Both the position numbers and the translations under genes were made by a program. From the NCBI GenBank assembly GCA_024407875.1, contig JAKSVT010000015.1, positions 1 to 54,146 of the forward strand: a stretch of DNA of 54,146 nucleotides. The letters run 5' to 3'. Source of the stretch: Alphaproteobacteria bacterium (lineage in GTDB: Bacteria; Pseudomonadota; Alphaproteobacteria; CAAGCB01; CAG-977). The notes under the pieces were generated by a model, which was not told where the DNA came from, searched no databases, and saw nothing but the letters and a program-made list of their open reading frames with translations. Each line of letters starts with the position of its first letter. Positions within the stretch are counted from its first letter, which is position 1. Positions 6,843-16,681 of this stretch are shown in pieces.

Positions 6843-9734
6843 TTAAAACAATGGTTGGCTAATACCATCTGTCACAAAATGAATCATTCGTCTTACTGCT
6901 GCAGAATTATCTTCCATAAATGGCATTAATAAGCACGTTGCTTTATCAACATCGAACAATTTACCTATTGTATAAACAACCGTTTCTCTGACGATTGGAT
7001 CATCATTTGTCATATGAGGAATTAATAAGTCTAAATCAGATTTATCTCCAATTTTTGCTAACATATATATAGCGCAAGCAACTGTCCAAGTATTATAACT
7101 ATTTGATTGAATAATTCTTACAATATGTTCTTTGATTGGAAGAATTGGAGGATAAAAACTCAAACGTAATGCATTTAATTTTTCAATAACCGATATAGGT
7201 TGAAAAATTGGCATACATAATTGATGTAATTCTCCTGTTAAATTCTCATCAATTGACTTACTTATATTCAAACGTTCATCTTCACTTAAATAAGCATATT
7301 TATTTAACAAATCATCTATTTCATCATTAGGGTGTATCAAAGCTAATAATAACAGTATACGTTCTTTTGTATAATTAATTTCTGTTTGCAAAGCATTACA
7401 CAATGCTCTTCCTTCAGCTTTTGAGTTTAAATCGTCATTGTTAATTAGCTTATCTAAAGCAGATAAAATAATTGTGATAAATTCTATCTCATCATACAAA
7501 CATAATCTTATATTTGTACAATCTTTTCCTTTTGCTTTATATTTCAAAACAAACAAAGATTTAATAATATCGTATCTAATACGAGAATCTTTAATATTGA
7601 TATGATCCAGCAAAAACGTTTTACATTCTGGAGTATCAATATTACGAAGCATTCTTGCTAACATAGATTTTAATTGATGAGGAAATTGTGTTTTTCTCCA
7701 AACCCATTCTACAGCAGGAAGAACTTCATCACCATATTTAATTAATGTATTTAAAGCATCTTCTCTTAAATTTGGAAAACGAAATACATTCATTAATGCA
7801 GGAAGTAATTCTGGACAAAGTAATTTTTCACTAGCATGAATAGCTTGTAAACTCACTAATTCATTACTATCATTCAACAAACCTATTAATGGTTGATAAT
7901 AAACTTTATTCTGTGCATCGCCTAAAACTTTTGCTGCCATGCATCTAACATTAGCATCAGGATGAGAAATCATACTTGCAATAGTATTTATTGTTTCAAA
8001 AATACCTTCTTGTCCAACAGACAATAATCCTGACAAAGCCCCTTCACATAGTGACGGATTTGTAAAGAAATTTTTTGCCATAATTCTATCATCACGATTT
8101 CCTAATTTACAAAGGGCTCTAATAGCTGCACTTCTTACAACAGGGTCCTGTTCGTTATTTACTAAATATCTTATTTCCCCCAAAGCAGATCTAAAACTTA
8201 AATTTTCTATTTTTTCAATAGCGTATAAACGAACCTCTCTTGCTACATGGAACATCGCTTTGCGAAGTTCTAAGAAAAATCCTGGATGCAATGAATCTTC
8301 TACTACTCTTAAGCCATATATTGCATCATTTGGATTTATACTGTCTAATAATCCATTAATAAAATTACGAGTTTTCTTACCTGTAATTATTAAACGACCA
8401 GCTCTCCAAAGTCTTGTTCTTAAATTAGATAAAACTAAAACTATATAGCGCCTTTTTAATGCAAACAAACATATAAAGAATAATGCAGATGAAACTAAAA
8501 GCGCATTTAAAAAATTAATGTAGTTTAATTGTCCAATTTCAAATAAATAAATTACGAGACCTGCAACTATTAAACCTAAAGGCTCAACAATTCCCTTTCT
8601 TAACATTACAGCTCTGAAAAATGCTCTAGTTGAAACGACATTTGGAACTATCATATAGATAATTTCTTTTTTGTTTCCTGCAACAGTTAAATATGCTCCT
8701 CTACATAAAGCTACTAAGCCAAATAAAGAAAAGAGCTTGAAACTTCCAACATCATAATTAGGATCTATATTAGTATATCTTAAATATGAAGCTATATATG
8801 TAACTAAAATCGCTACTGGTAAAACATATAATAGTGGGAAAAATCCTATTTTTCTTAACAATACACCAAAAGCAAATAGGAATGATAACAAACCAACAAC
8901 AATAAATACCGTACTAAATATATCTGTTAAAATTACAGTATCTACTTTACTTGTAAATCCACCAGAAATAAAAACTGAAGATTTTACAAAGTAGTATTGG
9001 AACAATCCAGAACAAACAAACATTAGAAAAGAAGAAGCTAAGAAGATTTTCATTAACTTTAATTGTCTTCTATCTAATCCTTTCCACTTCATATCCTTTT
9101 TAAAGAACAAAAGTTTTTCTGAAATAGGAGCATAACCACTTGAAACAACTAATGCTGAACATAATACTAAAGGTAAAAGTACAGAAAATGCCACATAAAT
9201 CCAAACTGTAGGAGAATCTGTATGACCTATTCTAATTAATAATCCTGCAACTAAAATTCCCAAATTTGCAGAAATTACAGAAGCTGTTAAATTTTTAGGT
9301 CTGTCTTTAAACAAGCCAAATCTACACGCTAGAATCAAAAAGCCAGCTTCTATACCAACACGCATGCATTCAGCCCAAGCAGCCAGAATAGTAAATGTCA
9401 TTTTATTTGGAGATATTTTTACTAATCCACAAATTAATGCTCCTATTAAAAGAACAACAAACATTGCATATACTGGGAATTTAGTAGATTTACTCTTCAT
9501 CCAAATAATAAGTGGGCAAAGAGCCATAATACAAAAACCTGTAATAATTAAAACAGAATATAAGTTTTCAGCATTTGTTTTTTGCAAATAAAGAACCATT
9601 GCACCAACAGTAAACAATGAAGTTCCTAAAGATTTAAAAAAGCTAGCCACACACATAAACAAAGCAGGAATTAATTCATCTAAAGGAACATTAATTCCTC
9701 TTCCAAACTTTTGTTTTAAAGCTGTATATTGCAT
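6843..9734 (-). CDS. Nucleotide-transporter-like (NTT/MFS) membrane protein with C-terminal HEAT repeats
   Basis: 963 residues. Roughly residues 1-450 form a series of about 12 hydrophobic segments separated by short basic loops. The N-terminal pattern (VPLDELIPALFMCVASFFKS) is reminiscent of ATP/ADP-translocase (NTT) proteins. Residues ~460-960 are alpha-helical, with recurring HEAT-like pieces (e.g. DPVVRSAAIRALCKLGNRDD, DANVRCMAAKVLGDAQ, DPIVRETVVYTIGKLFDV). NTT proteins fused to HEAT repeats and a cyclic-nucleotide domain are known in free-living bacteria; here the cyclic-nucleotide domain is a separate gene immediately downstream. The substrate cannot be read from the sequence: nucleotide exchange is only one possibility, and a generic MFS carrier is the alternative. 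Length and HEAT content are secure, the transporter class moderately so. Confidence 0.65.
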   Translation of the reverse strand: MQYTALKQKFGRGINVPLDELIPALFMCVASFFKSLGTSLFTVGAMVLYLQKTNAENLYSVLIITGFCIMALCPLIIWMKSKSTKFPVYAMFVVLLIGALICGLVKISPNKMTFTILAAWAECMRVGIEAGFLILACRFGLFKDRPKNLTASVISANLGILVAGLLIRIGHTDSPTVWIYVAFSVLLPLVLCSALVVSSGYAPISEKLLFFKKDMKWKGLDRRQLKLMKIFLASSFLMFVCSGLFQYYFVKSSVFISGGFTSKVDTVILTDIFSTVFIVVGLLSFLFAFGVLLRKIGFFPLLYVLPVAILVTYIASYLRYTNIDPNYDVGSFKLFSLFGLVALCRGAYLTVAGNKKEIIYMIVPNVVSTRAFFRAVMLRKGIVEPLGLIVAGLVIYLFEIGQLNYINFLNALLVSSALFFICLFALKRRYIVLVLSNLRTRLWRAGRLIITGKKTRNFINGLLDSINPNDAIYGLRVVEDSLHPGFFLELRKAMFHVAREVRLYAIEKIENLSFRSALGEIRYLVNNEQDPVVRSAAIRALCKLGNRDDRIMAKNFFTNPSLCEGALSGLLSVGQEGIFETINTIASMISHPDANVRCMAAKVLGDAQNKVYYQPLIGLLNDSNELVSLQAIHASEKLLCPELLPALMNVFRFPNLREDALNTLIKYGDEVLPAVEWVWRKTQFPHQLKSMLARMLRNIDTPECKTFLLDHINIKDSRIRYDIIKSLFVLKYKAKGKDCTNIRLCLYDEIEFITIILSALDKLINNDDLNSKAEGRALCNALQTEINYTKERILLLLALIHPNDEIDDLLNKYAYLSEDERLNISKSIDENLTGELHQLCMPIFQPISVIEKLNALRLSFYPPILPIKEHIVRIIQSNSYNTWTVACAIYMLAKIGDKSDLDLLIPHMTNDDPIVRETVVYTIGKLFDVDKATCLLMPFMEDNSAAVRRMIHFVTDGISQPLF

Positions 9735-9868
9735 AATTCTTATTTCATCCTATATCTTTACAGATTTCTATCTGATAATTTAACGCTTTTCCAAAAAGCT
9801 AATTTTTATGACTCTTAACATAACGTATATTTATTGTCAAAGATAATAAATAAGCCATATTTTATAAC

Positions 9869-10387
9869 CTAATCGTCTTCTGTAACTTTAACAATTTGAG
9901 GCCTATGATTACAAGCACTCATAAATTTCATCAAATCTGCAGGTGTAATTGTCGTTGTCGCTGTATTTTTTAAAGGATGATAATTTACTAATTCTTGCTC
10001 CATCATTTCTTTATCTAATACAACATGAACAACATTTTCTTTATCATTGATAATTGAAAAAGGAGTAACAGAACCGCCACAAACTCCTAATTTTTCAAAC
10101 AATAAATCCGCATTTGCAAATGTTAATCTTTTTGAGCCTATAATATTTGGCAATGTCTTTAAGTTAACTCTTTTTAAAGCTGGAGCTATAATTAACCAGA
10201 ACACACCTTTTGCATCTTTACAAAAAAGATTTTTACAATGCATTCCTTTTATGTTAGCCCATACTTTTTCACCTTCTTCAACAGTATAAGCTGCTGGATG
10301 TGGAGTATTTACATATTTAATTCCAAGCTCTGTTAATTTATTTAATAACATTTCAGGAGTTGTAGGTAATTCTCTTTCTTCACACAT
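9869..10387 (-). CDS. Prolyl-tRNA editing (YbaK/ProX-type) deacylase
   Basis: 172 residues of a YbaK-fold aminoacyl-tRNA deacylase. The ProX/PrdX-type N-terminus (KLTELGIKYVNTPHPAAYTVEE), a KGMHCKNLFCKD segment and the conserved GVCGGSVTPFSI loop are visible. Such proteins hydrolyse mis-charged aminoacyl-tRNA, typically Ala- or Cys-tRNA(Pro), in trans to prolyl-tRNA synthetase. The ATG lies 8 nt beyond the stop of ftsY, so it is the last gene of the long minus-strand operon starting at 21165. No terminator hairpin is obvious in the 134 nt after it. Exact specificity (ProXp-ala versus another relative) cannot be read. Confidence 0.85.
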   Translation of the reverse strand: MCEERELPTTPEMLLNKLTELGIKYVNTPHPAAYTVEEGEKVWANIKGMHCKNLFCKDAKGVFWLIIAPALKRVNLKTLPNIIGSKRLTFANADLLFEKLGVCGGSVTPFSIINDKENVVHVVLDKEMMEQELVNYHPLKNTATTTITPADLMKFMSACNHRPQIVKVTEDD

Positions 10388-10395
10388 TATTGCAC

Positions 10396-11298
10396 CTAAT
10401 TTATAGCCATCATTGATTTTGCATATTCATTTGGATCGAAAGCTTTTAAATCTTCAATTTGCTCTCCAATTCCTACAGCATTAATAGGCAATTTGAATTC
10501 CTGAGTAAGAGGAATCAATACTCCCCCTTTCGCAGTTCCATCTAATTTTGTTATTATCAATCCTGTAACATTAACCATCGAAGAAAAAGCTTGAACTTGA
10601 GATTTAGCATTTTGACCAACTGTTGCATCTAAAACCTGTAAACATGCATGAGGTCCATCAGGAATTAATTTTTTTATAATTCTATTAATTTTTTCTAATT
10701 CAGCCATAAGCTCTGACTTATTTTGTAATCTTCCTGCTGTATCAATAAACAAAACATCATCTTCATTGGCAATTGACTCTTTTATAGCATCAAAAACTAA
10801 TCCCGCTGGATCTGAACCTGTTTGCTTTGCTACAATAGGACAATTTGTTCTTTCTGCCCATACCTTTAATTGTTCAACTGCAGCAGCTCTAAAAGTATCA
10901 GCAGCTGCGAATCTAACTTTAAGACCATTTTTTTTCATTTTAGCTGCCATCTTACCTATAGTAGTTGTTTTGCCTGCTCCGTTAACACCTACCATCATTA
11001 TAACAAAAGGCTTTTTTGTCTTATCAATTTCAATTTCTTTTGCATAAGGAGAAACACGTTTTGCTATTTCATTTGCAAAGAACTGTCTTATTTCTAAGTC
11101 TGTAATTTCTTTTTCAAATTTATCTTTAGATAAACTGTCAATCATTTCTTCAGAAGTAGCTACACCAACATCTGCCATAATTAGCAAATCATTTAAACTT
11201 TCTAAAACATCTTTATCTAATTTTTTCTTTGTTAATAAAGAAGAAATCCCATTAACAATAGGATTTGATGTTTTAAACAAACCTGAAAGCCAAGACAT
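10396..11298 (-). CDS. ftsY: Signal recognition particle receptor FtsY
   Basis: 300 residues from the ATG at 11298 (AAGGAG upstream; the frame is open to 11322, inside mtaB). The NG GTPase domain is complete: N-domain helices, P-loop GVNGAGKTTT, DTFRAAA, DTAGRLQN and the TKLDGTAKGG guanine-specificity motif. It is the membrane receptor for SRP that delivers ribosome-nascent chains to SecYEG. The long acidic A domain of E. coli FtsY is missing; only a short hydrophobic/basic N-terminus (MSWLSGLFK) precedes the NG domain, as in other compact FtsY proteins. The start overlaps the stop region of mtaB, consistent with operon coupling. Confidence 0.97.
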   Translation of the reverse strand: MSWLSGLFKTSNPIVNGISSLLTKKKLDKDVLESLNDLLIMADVGVATSEEMIDSLSKDKFEKEITDLEIRQFFANEIAKRVSPYAKEIEIDKTKKPFVIMMVGVNGAGKTTTIGKMAAKMKKNGLKVRFAAADTFRAAAVEQLKVWAERTNCPIVAKQTGSDPAGLVFDAIKESIANEDDVLFIDTAGRLQNKSELMAELEKINRIIKKLIPDGPHACLQVLDATVGQNAKSQVQAFSSMVNVTGLIITKLDGTAKGGVLIPLTQEFKLPINAVGIGEQIEDLKAFDPNEYAKSMMAIN

Positions 11299-11308
11299 TT
11301 TTATCTCC

Positions 11309-12520
11309 TTAAAATTTAGCAATTTCTGCTACAAAAACCGCATCCTTAACGTCTTTAATTTTAACATTTACAAAAGAACCTACTTTACATTTTTGATCAA
11401 AATTTACTTGCGTATAATATTCGCACAATCCACTATTTTCTTTTTCGACCAAAACACTCATAGACTGTCCAATCTTAGACATCATCCATAAATTCATTTG
11501 TTCTTCACCAGCTTCTCTTAAAATTCTAGCTCTATTTTTTCTAATTTCTACAGGGACTTGAGGAAGTTTAATAGCAGGAGTACCTGAACGCTCAGAATAA
11601 GGAAAAACATGCAAATGTGTAATCTTACTTTCTTTTACTAAATCTACAGTATTTTGAAACATCTCATCTGTTTCTGTAGGAAATCCTGTAATAAAATCCG
11701 CACCAAAAACCATATCAGGACGAACTAATCTAAATTTCTTGCACAAATCTATTATATCTTTTCTTTTGTGCCTTCTTGCCATTCTTTTCAATACAACATC
11801 ATCTCCTGATTGAGCTGAAAAATGAATGTGAGGTTGAACTATATCATTATTTGCAAAAACATTAATTAATTCATCATCAACCATAGCAGGATCAATAGAG
11901 CCTAAGCGAAGTCTTTTCAGACCATCTATTTTTGAAACCTTATTTACAAGAGCTCCTAATCTTGGATATTCCGTAATATCAACACCTGTTAGGCAAATTT
12001 CTTTAAATCCTTTATCTACTAGCTTACTAGCATAAGATAATATTTTATTTTCTTCTAAAAAACTGGCAGGTCCCCTTGCTTGGCGAATAATACAATAAGT
12101 ACAATGATTATTACATCCTTGTTGAATTTGAATAAAAGCCCTAACTTTATCATCAAAAAAAACAGGCTCTGACAAATTAACTTTTACTTCTTTATCCCAT
12201 GATGAAACATCAACGCCAGAATTTATTTTGTAATTATCTTTATTTAATTTTTCTCTATTTCCAAGAACTCTATCAACTTCTGGCATTTGAGCATAAATTT
12301 CAGGATGTACTTGAGCAGCGCACCCTACAACAAATATTAATGAATTAGGATTTTCTCTTCGTATTTTTCTTATGGTTTGTCTACATTGTCTTTCAGCTTC
12401 ACCTGTTACAGCACAAGTATTTACAACTATAATATCATCTTCAACATCAGAAAATTCAGAAATTGAAGCAGATTCAAAAGTATTTAAACGACAACCAAAA
12501 GTTTCAACTCTAATAGGCAT
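11309..12520 (-). CDS. mtaB: tRNA t6A37 methylthiotransferase MtaB
   Basis: 403 residues. The N-terminal UPF0004 domain has the three iron-sulfur cysteines C10, C36 and C67. The radical-SAM domain carries the CxxxCxxC motif C136, C140, C143 (QGCNNHCTYC), and the C-terminus is TRAM-like (VGSFVNVKIKD). MtaB converts N6-threonylcarbamoyladenosine 37 of ANN-decoding tRNAs to its 2-methylthio form using SAM and an auxiliary 4Fe-4S cluster. MiaB is the main alternative; the short N-terminus and the SIxxD-type internal motifs (LRLGSIDPAMVDDEL) favour MtaB. It is co-transcribed between fliN and ftsY. Confidence 0.93.
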   Translation of the reverse strand: MPIRVETFGCRLNTFESASISEFSDVEDDIIVVNTCAVTGEAERQCRQTIRKIRRENPNSLIFVVGCAAQVHPEIYAQMPEVDRVLGNREKLNKDNYKINSGVDVSSWDKEVKVNLSEPVFFDDKVRAFIQIQQGCNNHCTYCIIRQARGPASFLEENKILSYASKLVDKGFKEICLTGVDITEYPRLGALVNKVSKIDGLKRLRLGSIDPAMVDDELINVFANNDIVQPHIHFSAQSGDDVVLKRMARRHKRKDIIDLCKKFRLVRPDMVFGADFITGFPTETDEMFQNTVDLVKESKITHLHVFPYSERSGTPAIKLPQVPVEIRKNRARILREAGEEQMNLWMMSKIGQSMSVLVEKENSGLCEYYTQVNFDQKCKVGSFVNVKIKDVKDAVFVAEIAKF

Positions 12521-12537
12521 ATTATAAAAACAATTAA

Positions 12538-12963
12538 TTACTCTGATTCAACAACTTGAATTGTATCACCATGTTGAGCAATAATTAAATTAATTACTCT
12601 TGCTCCAACAGTACCGTCATCCATAACACAAACTTCAGCCATAGCAACAGGAACATCATTTGCACAAATTGTAACTGGAGAATTTTGTGTTTGGCCAAAA
12701 AATTCAACAACTGCACCACGTCCCATTTTTAACAATTGTTCAACGCGCATATTAGTTTTACCAAGAACAACTTTAATATCAACAACAACTTCTAATAAAG
12801 CAGCTTCTCCAAACACACATTCAAGAACTGTTTTATTCAACTCTTCTTTTTGAGGTCCTTCTTCTTCAGGTACAACTGTTTTTTCATCAGTAGTATCATC
12901 TGAAATTTTTATAGCTTTAACTGCTTCATCAATTGCTTCATCAACCATATTCTGCATTCCCAC
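12538..12963 (-). CDS. fliN: Flagellar C-ring switch protein FliN
   Basis: 141 residues: a divergent acidic N-terminal extension (~55 residues), then the SpoA/FliN-FliM C-terminal domain (VVDIKVVLGKTNMRVEQLLK, with the typical GAVVEF and NDVPVAMAEV strands). FliN forms the bottom of the flagellar C-ring with FliM, binds FliH for export and takes part in direction switching. The gene shares one nucleotide with the stop of yejF and precedes mtaB by 17 nt, so a lone flagellar gene sits inside a peptide-transport/housekeeping operon. A type III secretion SctQ homologue is the alternative, but the flagellin gene in this window makes FliN the better call. Confidence 0.85.
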   Translation of the reverse strand: MGMQNMVDEAIDEAVKAIKISDDTTDEKTVVPEEEGPQKEELNKTVLECVFGEAALLEVVVDIKVVLGKTNMRVEQLLKMGRGAVVEFFGQTQNSPVTICANDVPVAMAEVCVMDDGTVGARVINLIIAQHGDTIQVVESE

Positions 12964-14537
12964 TATTGAAAATTAAAAGCTGCTGCCATCAATTTTTTTG
13001 TATATTCTTGTCTTGCACTATTAAATATAACTGGATTTTTTCCATATTCAACTATTTTTCCGTTTTTCATCACATAGATTTTATCACAAAATGATTTAAC
13101 TAACCTCATATCATGACTAATAAACATATAAGACAACTCTTTCTCTTTTTGTAATTTTTTCAACAAATCAATAAGTTGAGCTTGTATTGTTGCATCTAAT
13201 GCTGATGTTGGCTCATCTAAAATAATTAGCTTTGGTTTTAAAATTAGCGTTCTTGCAATTGCTATTCTTTGACGCTGGCCACCAGAAAACATGTATGGAT
13301 ACCTATTTAAAATATCTGTAGGCATACCAACATCTATTAAAGCCTGTTCAATTAATTTTTTTCTTTCTTGTTTACTTAATTTTTTATAATGAATTTCTAA
13401 TCCTTCACCAACTATTTGTTCAATAGTCATTCTAGGTGATAATGAAGCATATGGATCTTGGAAAACAATACCTATTTGTGAACGCAATTTACGTAATTCT
13501 TTTTGTTTTAATAAATTAATTTGTTTACCTAAAAATGAAACTTTTCCTTCATAACCAACTAAATTTAAAATTGCATTTGCTAACGTAGATTTACCAGATC
13601 CTGACTCTCCAACAACGCCTATACATTCGCCTTTATTTATAGACAAGCTTACATCATCAACACCATAAAATATTTCTTTAGCTCTTCCAAAAATATTCTT
13701 TTTTAAAACAAAAGGAACAGAAACATTTTCAACAACTAACAATTTTTCTGCTGATAATTGCTCAGACTTTTTATCCTCCATATTATTTGCATTTAACAAT
13801 TCTTTTGTATATTCGTTTTGAGGATTATTAAATATATCCCTAGTCTTACCAGATTCAACAAATCTCGAATCTTTCATAACATAAACTCTGTCTGCTATAC
13901 TGCTAACAACATTTAAATCATGAGAAATAAACAATATTGCTAAATTCAATTGTTTTTTTAATTGTTTTAACAAACTTAAAATCTGTGCTTGAACTGTAAC
14001 ATCTAAAGCTGTCGTAGGTTCATCTGCAATTAAAAGTCTTGGCTCATTAGCCAATGCCATGGCTATCATTACACGCTGTCTTTCTCCACCAGATAATTCA
14101 TGTGGCAAAGCATCCATTCTTTTTTCTGCGTTATTTAAACCAACCAATTTTAATAATTCTAACACTTTAATATAAGCATGTCTTTTTTCAATTTCTTTAT
14201 GAGCATGCATTGCTTCAATAATTTGGCGGCCAATTGAATGTAGAGGATTTAAAGATGTCATAGGTTCTTGGAAAACCATACTTATTTCATTTCCTCTAAT
14301 ATCTTGGAATTCATAATCATTTCTACCACATAATTCTAAATCTCTCCATAAGATAGATCCAGTTGTTGTGGCATTTTGAACTAATCCCATTATTGATAAA
14401 GCAGTAACGCTTTTACCTGATCCTGATTCTCCAACAATAGCAACACATTCACCACTATTAATTTCATAACTTACATCATTAACAGCATATTTATTGGAAT
14501 TTGAAAATTTTACGCAAAGGTTCTTAACTGATAACAT
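12963..14537 (-). CDS. yejF: Peptide ABC transporter, duplicated ATP-binding protein YejF
   Basis: 524 residues with two complete ABC ATPase domains in tandem. Each has a Walker A GESGSGKS, Walker B plus D-loop (LLIADEPTTALD and LIILDEPTSALD), a signature (LSGGERQR and FSGGQRQR) and a switch His (FISHD). The two-in-one arrangement is characteristic of YejF, the energising subunit of the YejABEF oligopeptide importer, known for taking up short peptides and microcin C in enterobacteria. It follows yejE by one base and overlaps fliN by one. Cytoplasmic, peripheral on the YejB/YejE permease. Confidence 0.95.
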   Translation of the reverse strand: MLSVKNLCVKFSNSNKYAVNDVSYEINSGECVAIVGESGSGKSVTALSIMGLVQNATTTGSILWRDLELCGRNDYEFQDIRGNEISMVFQEPMTSLNPLHSIGRQIIEAMHAHKEIEKRHAYIKVLELLKLVGLNNAEKRMDALPHELSGGERQRVMIAMALANEPRLLIADEPTTALDVTVQAQILSLLKQLKKQLNLAILFISHDLNVVSSIADRVYVMKDSRFVESGKTRDIFNNPQNEYTKELLNANNMEDKKSEQLSAEKLLVVENVSVPFVLKKNIFGRAKEIFYGVDDVSLSINKGECIGVVGESGSGKSTLANAILNLVGYEGKVSFLGKQINLLKQKELRKLRSQIGIVFQDPYASLSPRMTIEQIVGEGLEIHYKKLSKQERKKLIEQALIDVGMPTDILNRYPYMFSGGQRQRIAIARTLILKPKLIILDEPTSALDATIQAQLIDLLKKLQKEKELSYMFISHDMRLVKSFCDKIYVMKNGKIVEYGKNPVIFNSARQEYTKKLMAAAFNFQ

Positions 14538-14538
14538 A

Positions 14539-15591
14539 TTATTTTTCCTTAGCTACTATTACTTTTCTTGGATCGAATGCATCTCTAAAAGCTTCTCCAA
14601 TAAATACCAACATTGACAACAACATCGTAAGTGTTACAAATGCTGTCCATGCTATATGTGTTGCCTGTAAGTTTTCTTTGCCTTGTCTTACTAATTCTCC
14701 TAAAGAAGGCTCTCCTGGTGGCAGTCCAAAACCTAAAAAATCTAAAGCAGTCAAAGATACTACAGCTCCTGACAAAATAAATGGTAAATACGTTATTGTT
14801 GCAACCATTGCATTTGGCAAAACATGTTTTAGAATTAACCTTAAATTAGATGCCCCCATTGCATATGCAGAACGAACATAATCATAATTTCTTGTTTTCA
14901 AAAATTCAGCTCTAACAACACTTACTAACGTTGTCCAAGAAAACAAGAGTAAAACAAATAACAACGTCCAAAATCCTGGAGTTACAATTCCTGAAACAAT
15001 AATTAAAATAAATAATTGTGGTAAAGCACCCCAAATTTCTAAAAATCTTTGGCCAAACAAATCAATTTTACCGCCAAAAAATCCTTGAATTGCGCCAAAC
15101 AAAACGCCAATTAGACTAGATAATGTTGTTAATAAAATTCCAAAAACTAATGAATATCTAATTCCATAAATCAACCTAGCAGCAATATCTCTTCCTAAAT
15201 CATCTGTTCCTAATAAATGAGCTCTACAAGGAGATACCGGAGCAGGTTTATCTAAATTATAAGCAATAGTATCATAATGATATGGAATGATAGGCATAAT
15301 CATCCAACCTATTGAATTAATTTTTTCTTTTAAATATGGATCATGATAATCAGCAGAAGTTTCAAAATCTCCACCAAATGTTTTTTCAGAATAATCATGA
15401 ATTATTGGAAAATACCAATTGCCATCATATCTAACAACTAAAGGTTTATCATTAGCTACAAATTCTGCACACAAACTAAATATAAAAATAAATGTAAATA
15501 TGATTAATGAGTAATATCCTCTTTTAGAGGCTTTAAATTTTTTTAAAATGTTTAGATTTTTTTCTGAAATGTGCATCATTTTAATTCCCAT
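14539..15591 (-). CDS. yejE: Peptide ABC transporter permease YejE
   Basis: About 350 residues of an inner-membrane permease with the DppC/OppC architecture. One N-terminal membrane helix precedes a periplasmic loop with YejE-type content (FANDKPLVVRYDGNWYFPI-like). The LGTDDLGRDIAARLIYGIRYSL segment and the EAA loop (AYAMGASNLRLILKHVLPNA) follow. The ATG at 15591 has GAAGG just upstream; starts at 15609 and 15579 are also possible. The gene overlaps the 3' end of yejB. It forms the membrane channel with YejB. Confidence 0.93.
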   Translation of the reverse strand: MGIKMMHISEKNLNILKKFKASKRGYYSLIIFTFIFIFSLCAEFVANDKPLVVRYDGNWYFPIIHDYSEKTFGGDFETSADYHDPYLKEKINSIGWMIMPIIPYHYDTIAYNLDKPAPVSPCRAHLLGTDDLGRDIAARLIYGIRYSLVFGILLTTLSSLIGVLFGAIQGFFGGKIDLFGQRFLEIWGALPQLFILIIVSGIVTPGFWTLLFVLLLFSWTTLVSVVRAEFLKTRNYDYVRSAYAMGASNLRLILKHVLPNAMVATITYLPFILSGAVVSLTALDFLGFGLPPGEPSLGELVRQGKENLQATHIAWTAFVTLTMLLSMLVFIGEAFRDAFDPRKVIVAKEK

Positions 15592-16681
15592 ATCTACCTT
15601 CGAAATCAATTCTAGGATCTATTAAATGATATGTTAAATCACATACTAAATTCAAAACTAATCCAATTAAACCAAACAAATACAATGTACCAAAAACAAC
15701 AGGATAATCTCTATTCATAACAGATTCAAATCCTAACAAGCCTATTCCATCTAATGAAAAAACAACTTCAATCAAGACAGAACCTGTAAACAGCATACCT
15801 ATTAACACTGAAGGAAAACCAGCAATAACAATAAGCATTGCATTACGGAAAACATGTCCATATAAAACTTTATTATCTTCTAAGCCTTTAGCTTTTGCTG
15901 TTAAAACATATTGTTTTGAAATTTCTTCTAAAAATGAATTTTTAGTAAGCATTGTTAATCCAGCAAAACCACCTGCAACCATAGATACAACAGGTAAAAC
16001 CAAATGCCAAAAATAATCTTTTATCCGTTCTACATAAGTTAATTCACTAAAATTATCGCTATATAATCCTCGTAAAGGAAACCAAGAAAAATATTGTCCA
16101 CCACAAAACAAAACAATTAAAGCCATAGCAAAAACAAAGGCAGGAACAGCATATCCTATAACAATAGTCCAATCTGATAAAATATCAAATTTTGAACCAT
16201 TCTTAACAGCCTTTGAAATTCCAAGAGGAATCGAGATAAAATAAATCAACAATGTTGTCCATATACCTAAAGACATAGATACTGGCATTTTTTGAATTAT
16301 TAAATCAATAACTTTAGTATCTTGATAAAAACTTTTTCCAAAATCAAATTTAAGATAATTTTTCATCATCTTAAAAAATCTAGTACTAGCAGGGACATCA
16401 AATCCAAATTGGTGTTCTAATTCTTTAATTAGTTCAGGATCCAAGCCTCTAGCACCACGGTATTTTGATTGCATAGTTCCTATATTTGGAACGCTTTTAA
16501 TATCCCCATTAGAAGTACCAGCTATTCTCGCCGTAGAAGAAGAACTTCCATTTTGAAGTTTTGAAATCATATATTCAACAGGCCCACCTGGAGCTATTTG
16601 TGCAAATATAAAATTTACAAACATTATTCCAAAGAGAGTTAATGGTATTAAAGCTAATCTTCTTAAAACATATTTAAACAT
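15581..16681 (-). CDS. yejB: Peptide ABC transporter permease YejB
   Basis: 366 residues. The DppB/OppB-type N-terminus (MFKYVLRRLALIPLTLFGI) is followed by a long periplasmic segment containing the RGLDPELIKELEHQFGFD stretch. Five further membrane helices follow, with the permease EAA-type loop (AKGLEDNKVLYGHVFRNA) and a C-terminal PRIDFEGRYG tail typical of YejB. It shares one base with yejA upstream and overlaps yejE downstream. It pairs with YejE in the inner membrane. The insertion around residues 45-75 is Ser/Gly-rich and variable. Confidence 0.94.
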   Translation of the reverse strand: MFKYVLRRLALIPLTLFGIMFVNFIFAQIAPGGPVEYMISKLQNGSSSSTARIAGTSNGDIKSVPNIGTMQSKYRGARGLDPELIKELEHQFGFDVPASTRFFKMMKNYLKFDFGKSFYQDTKVIDLIIQKMPVSMSLGIWTTLLIYFISIPLGISKAVKNGSKFDILSDWTIVIGYAVPAFVFAMALIVLFCGGQYFSWFPLRGLYSDNFSELTYVERIKDYFWHLVLPVVSMVAGGFAGLTMLTKNSFLEEISKQYVLTAKAKGLEDNKVLYGHVFRNAMLIVIAGFPSVLIGMLFTGSVLIEVVFSLDGIGLLGFESVMNRDYPVVFGTLYLFGLIGLVLNLVCDLTYHLIDPRIDFEGRYGN

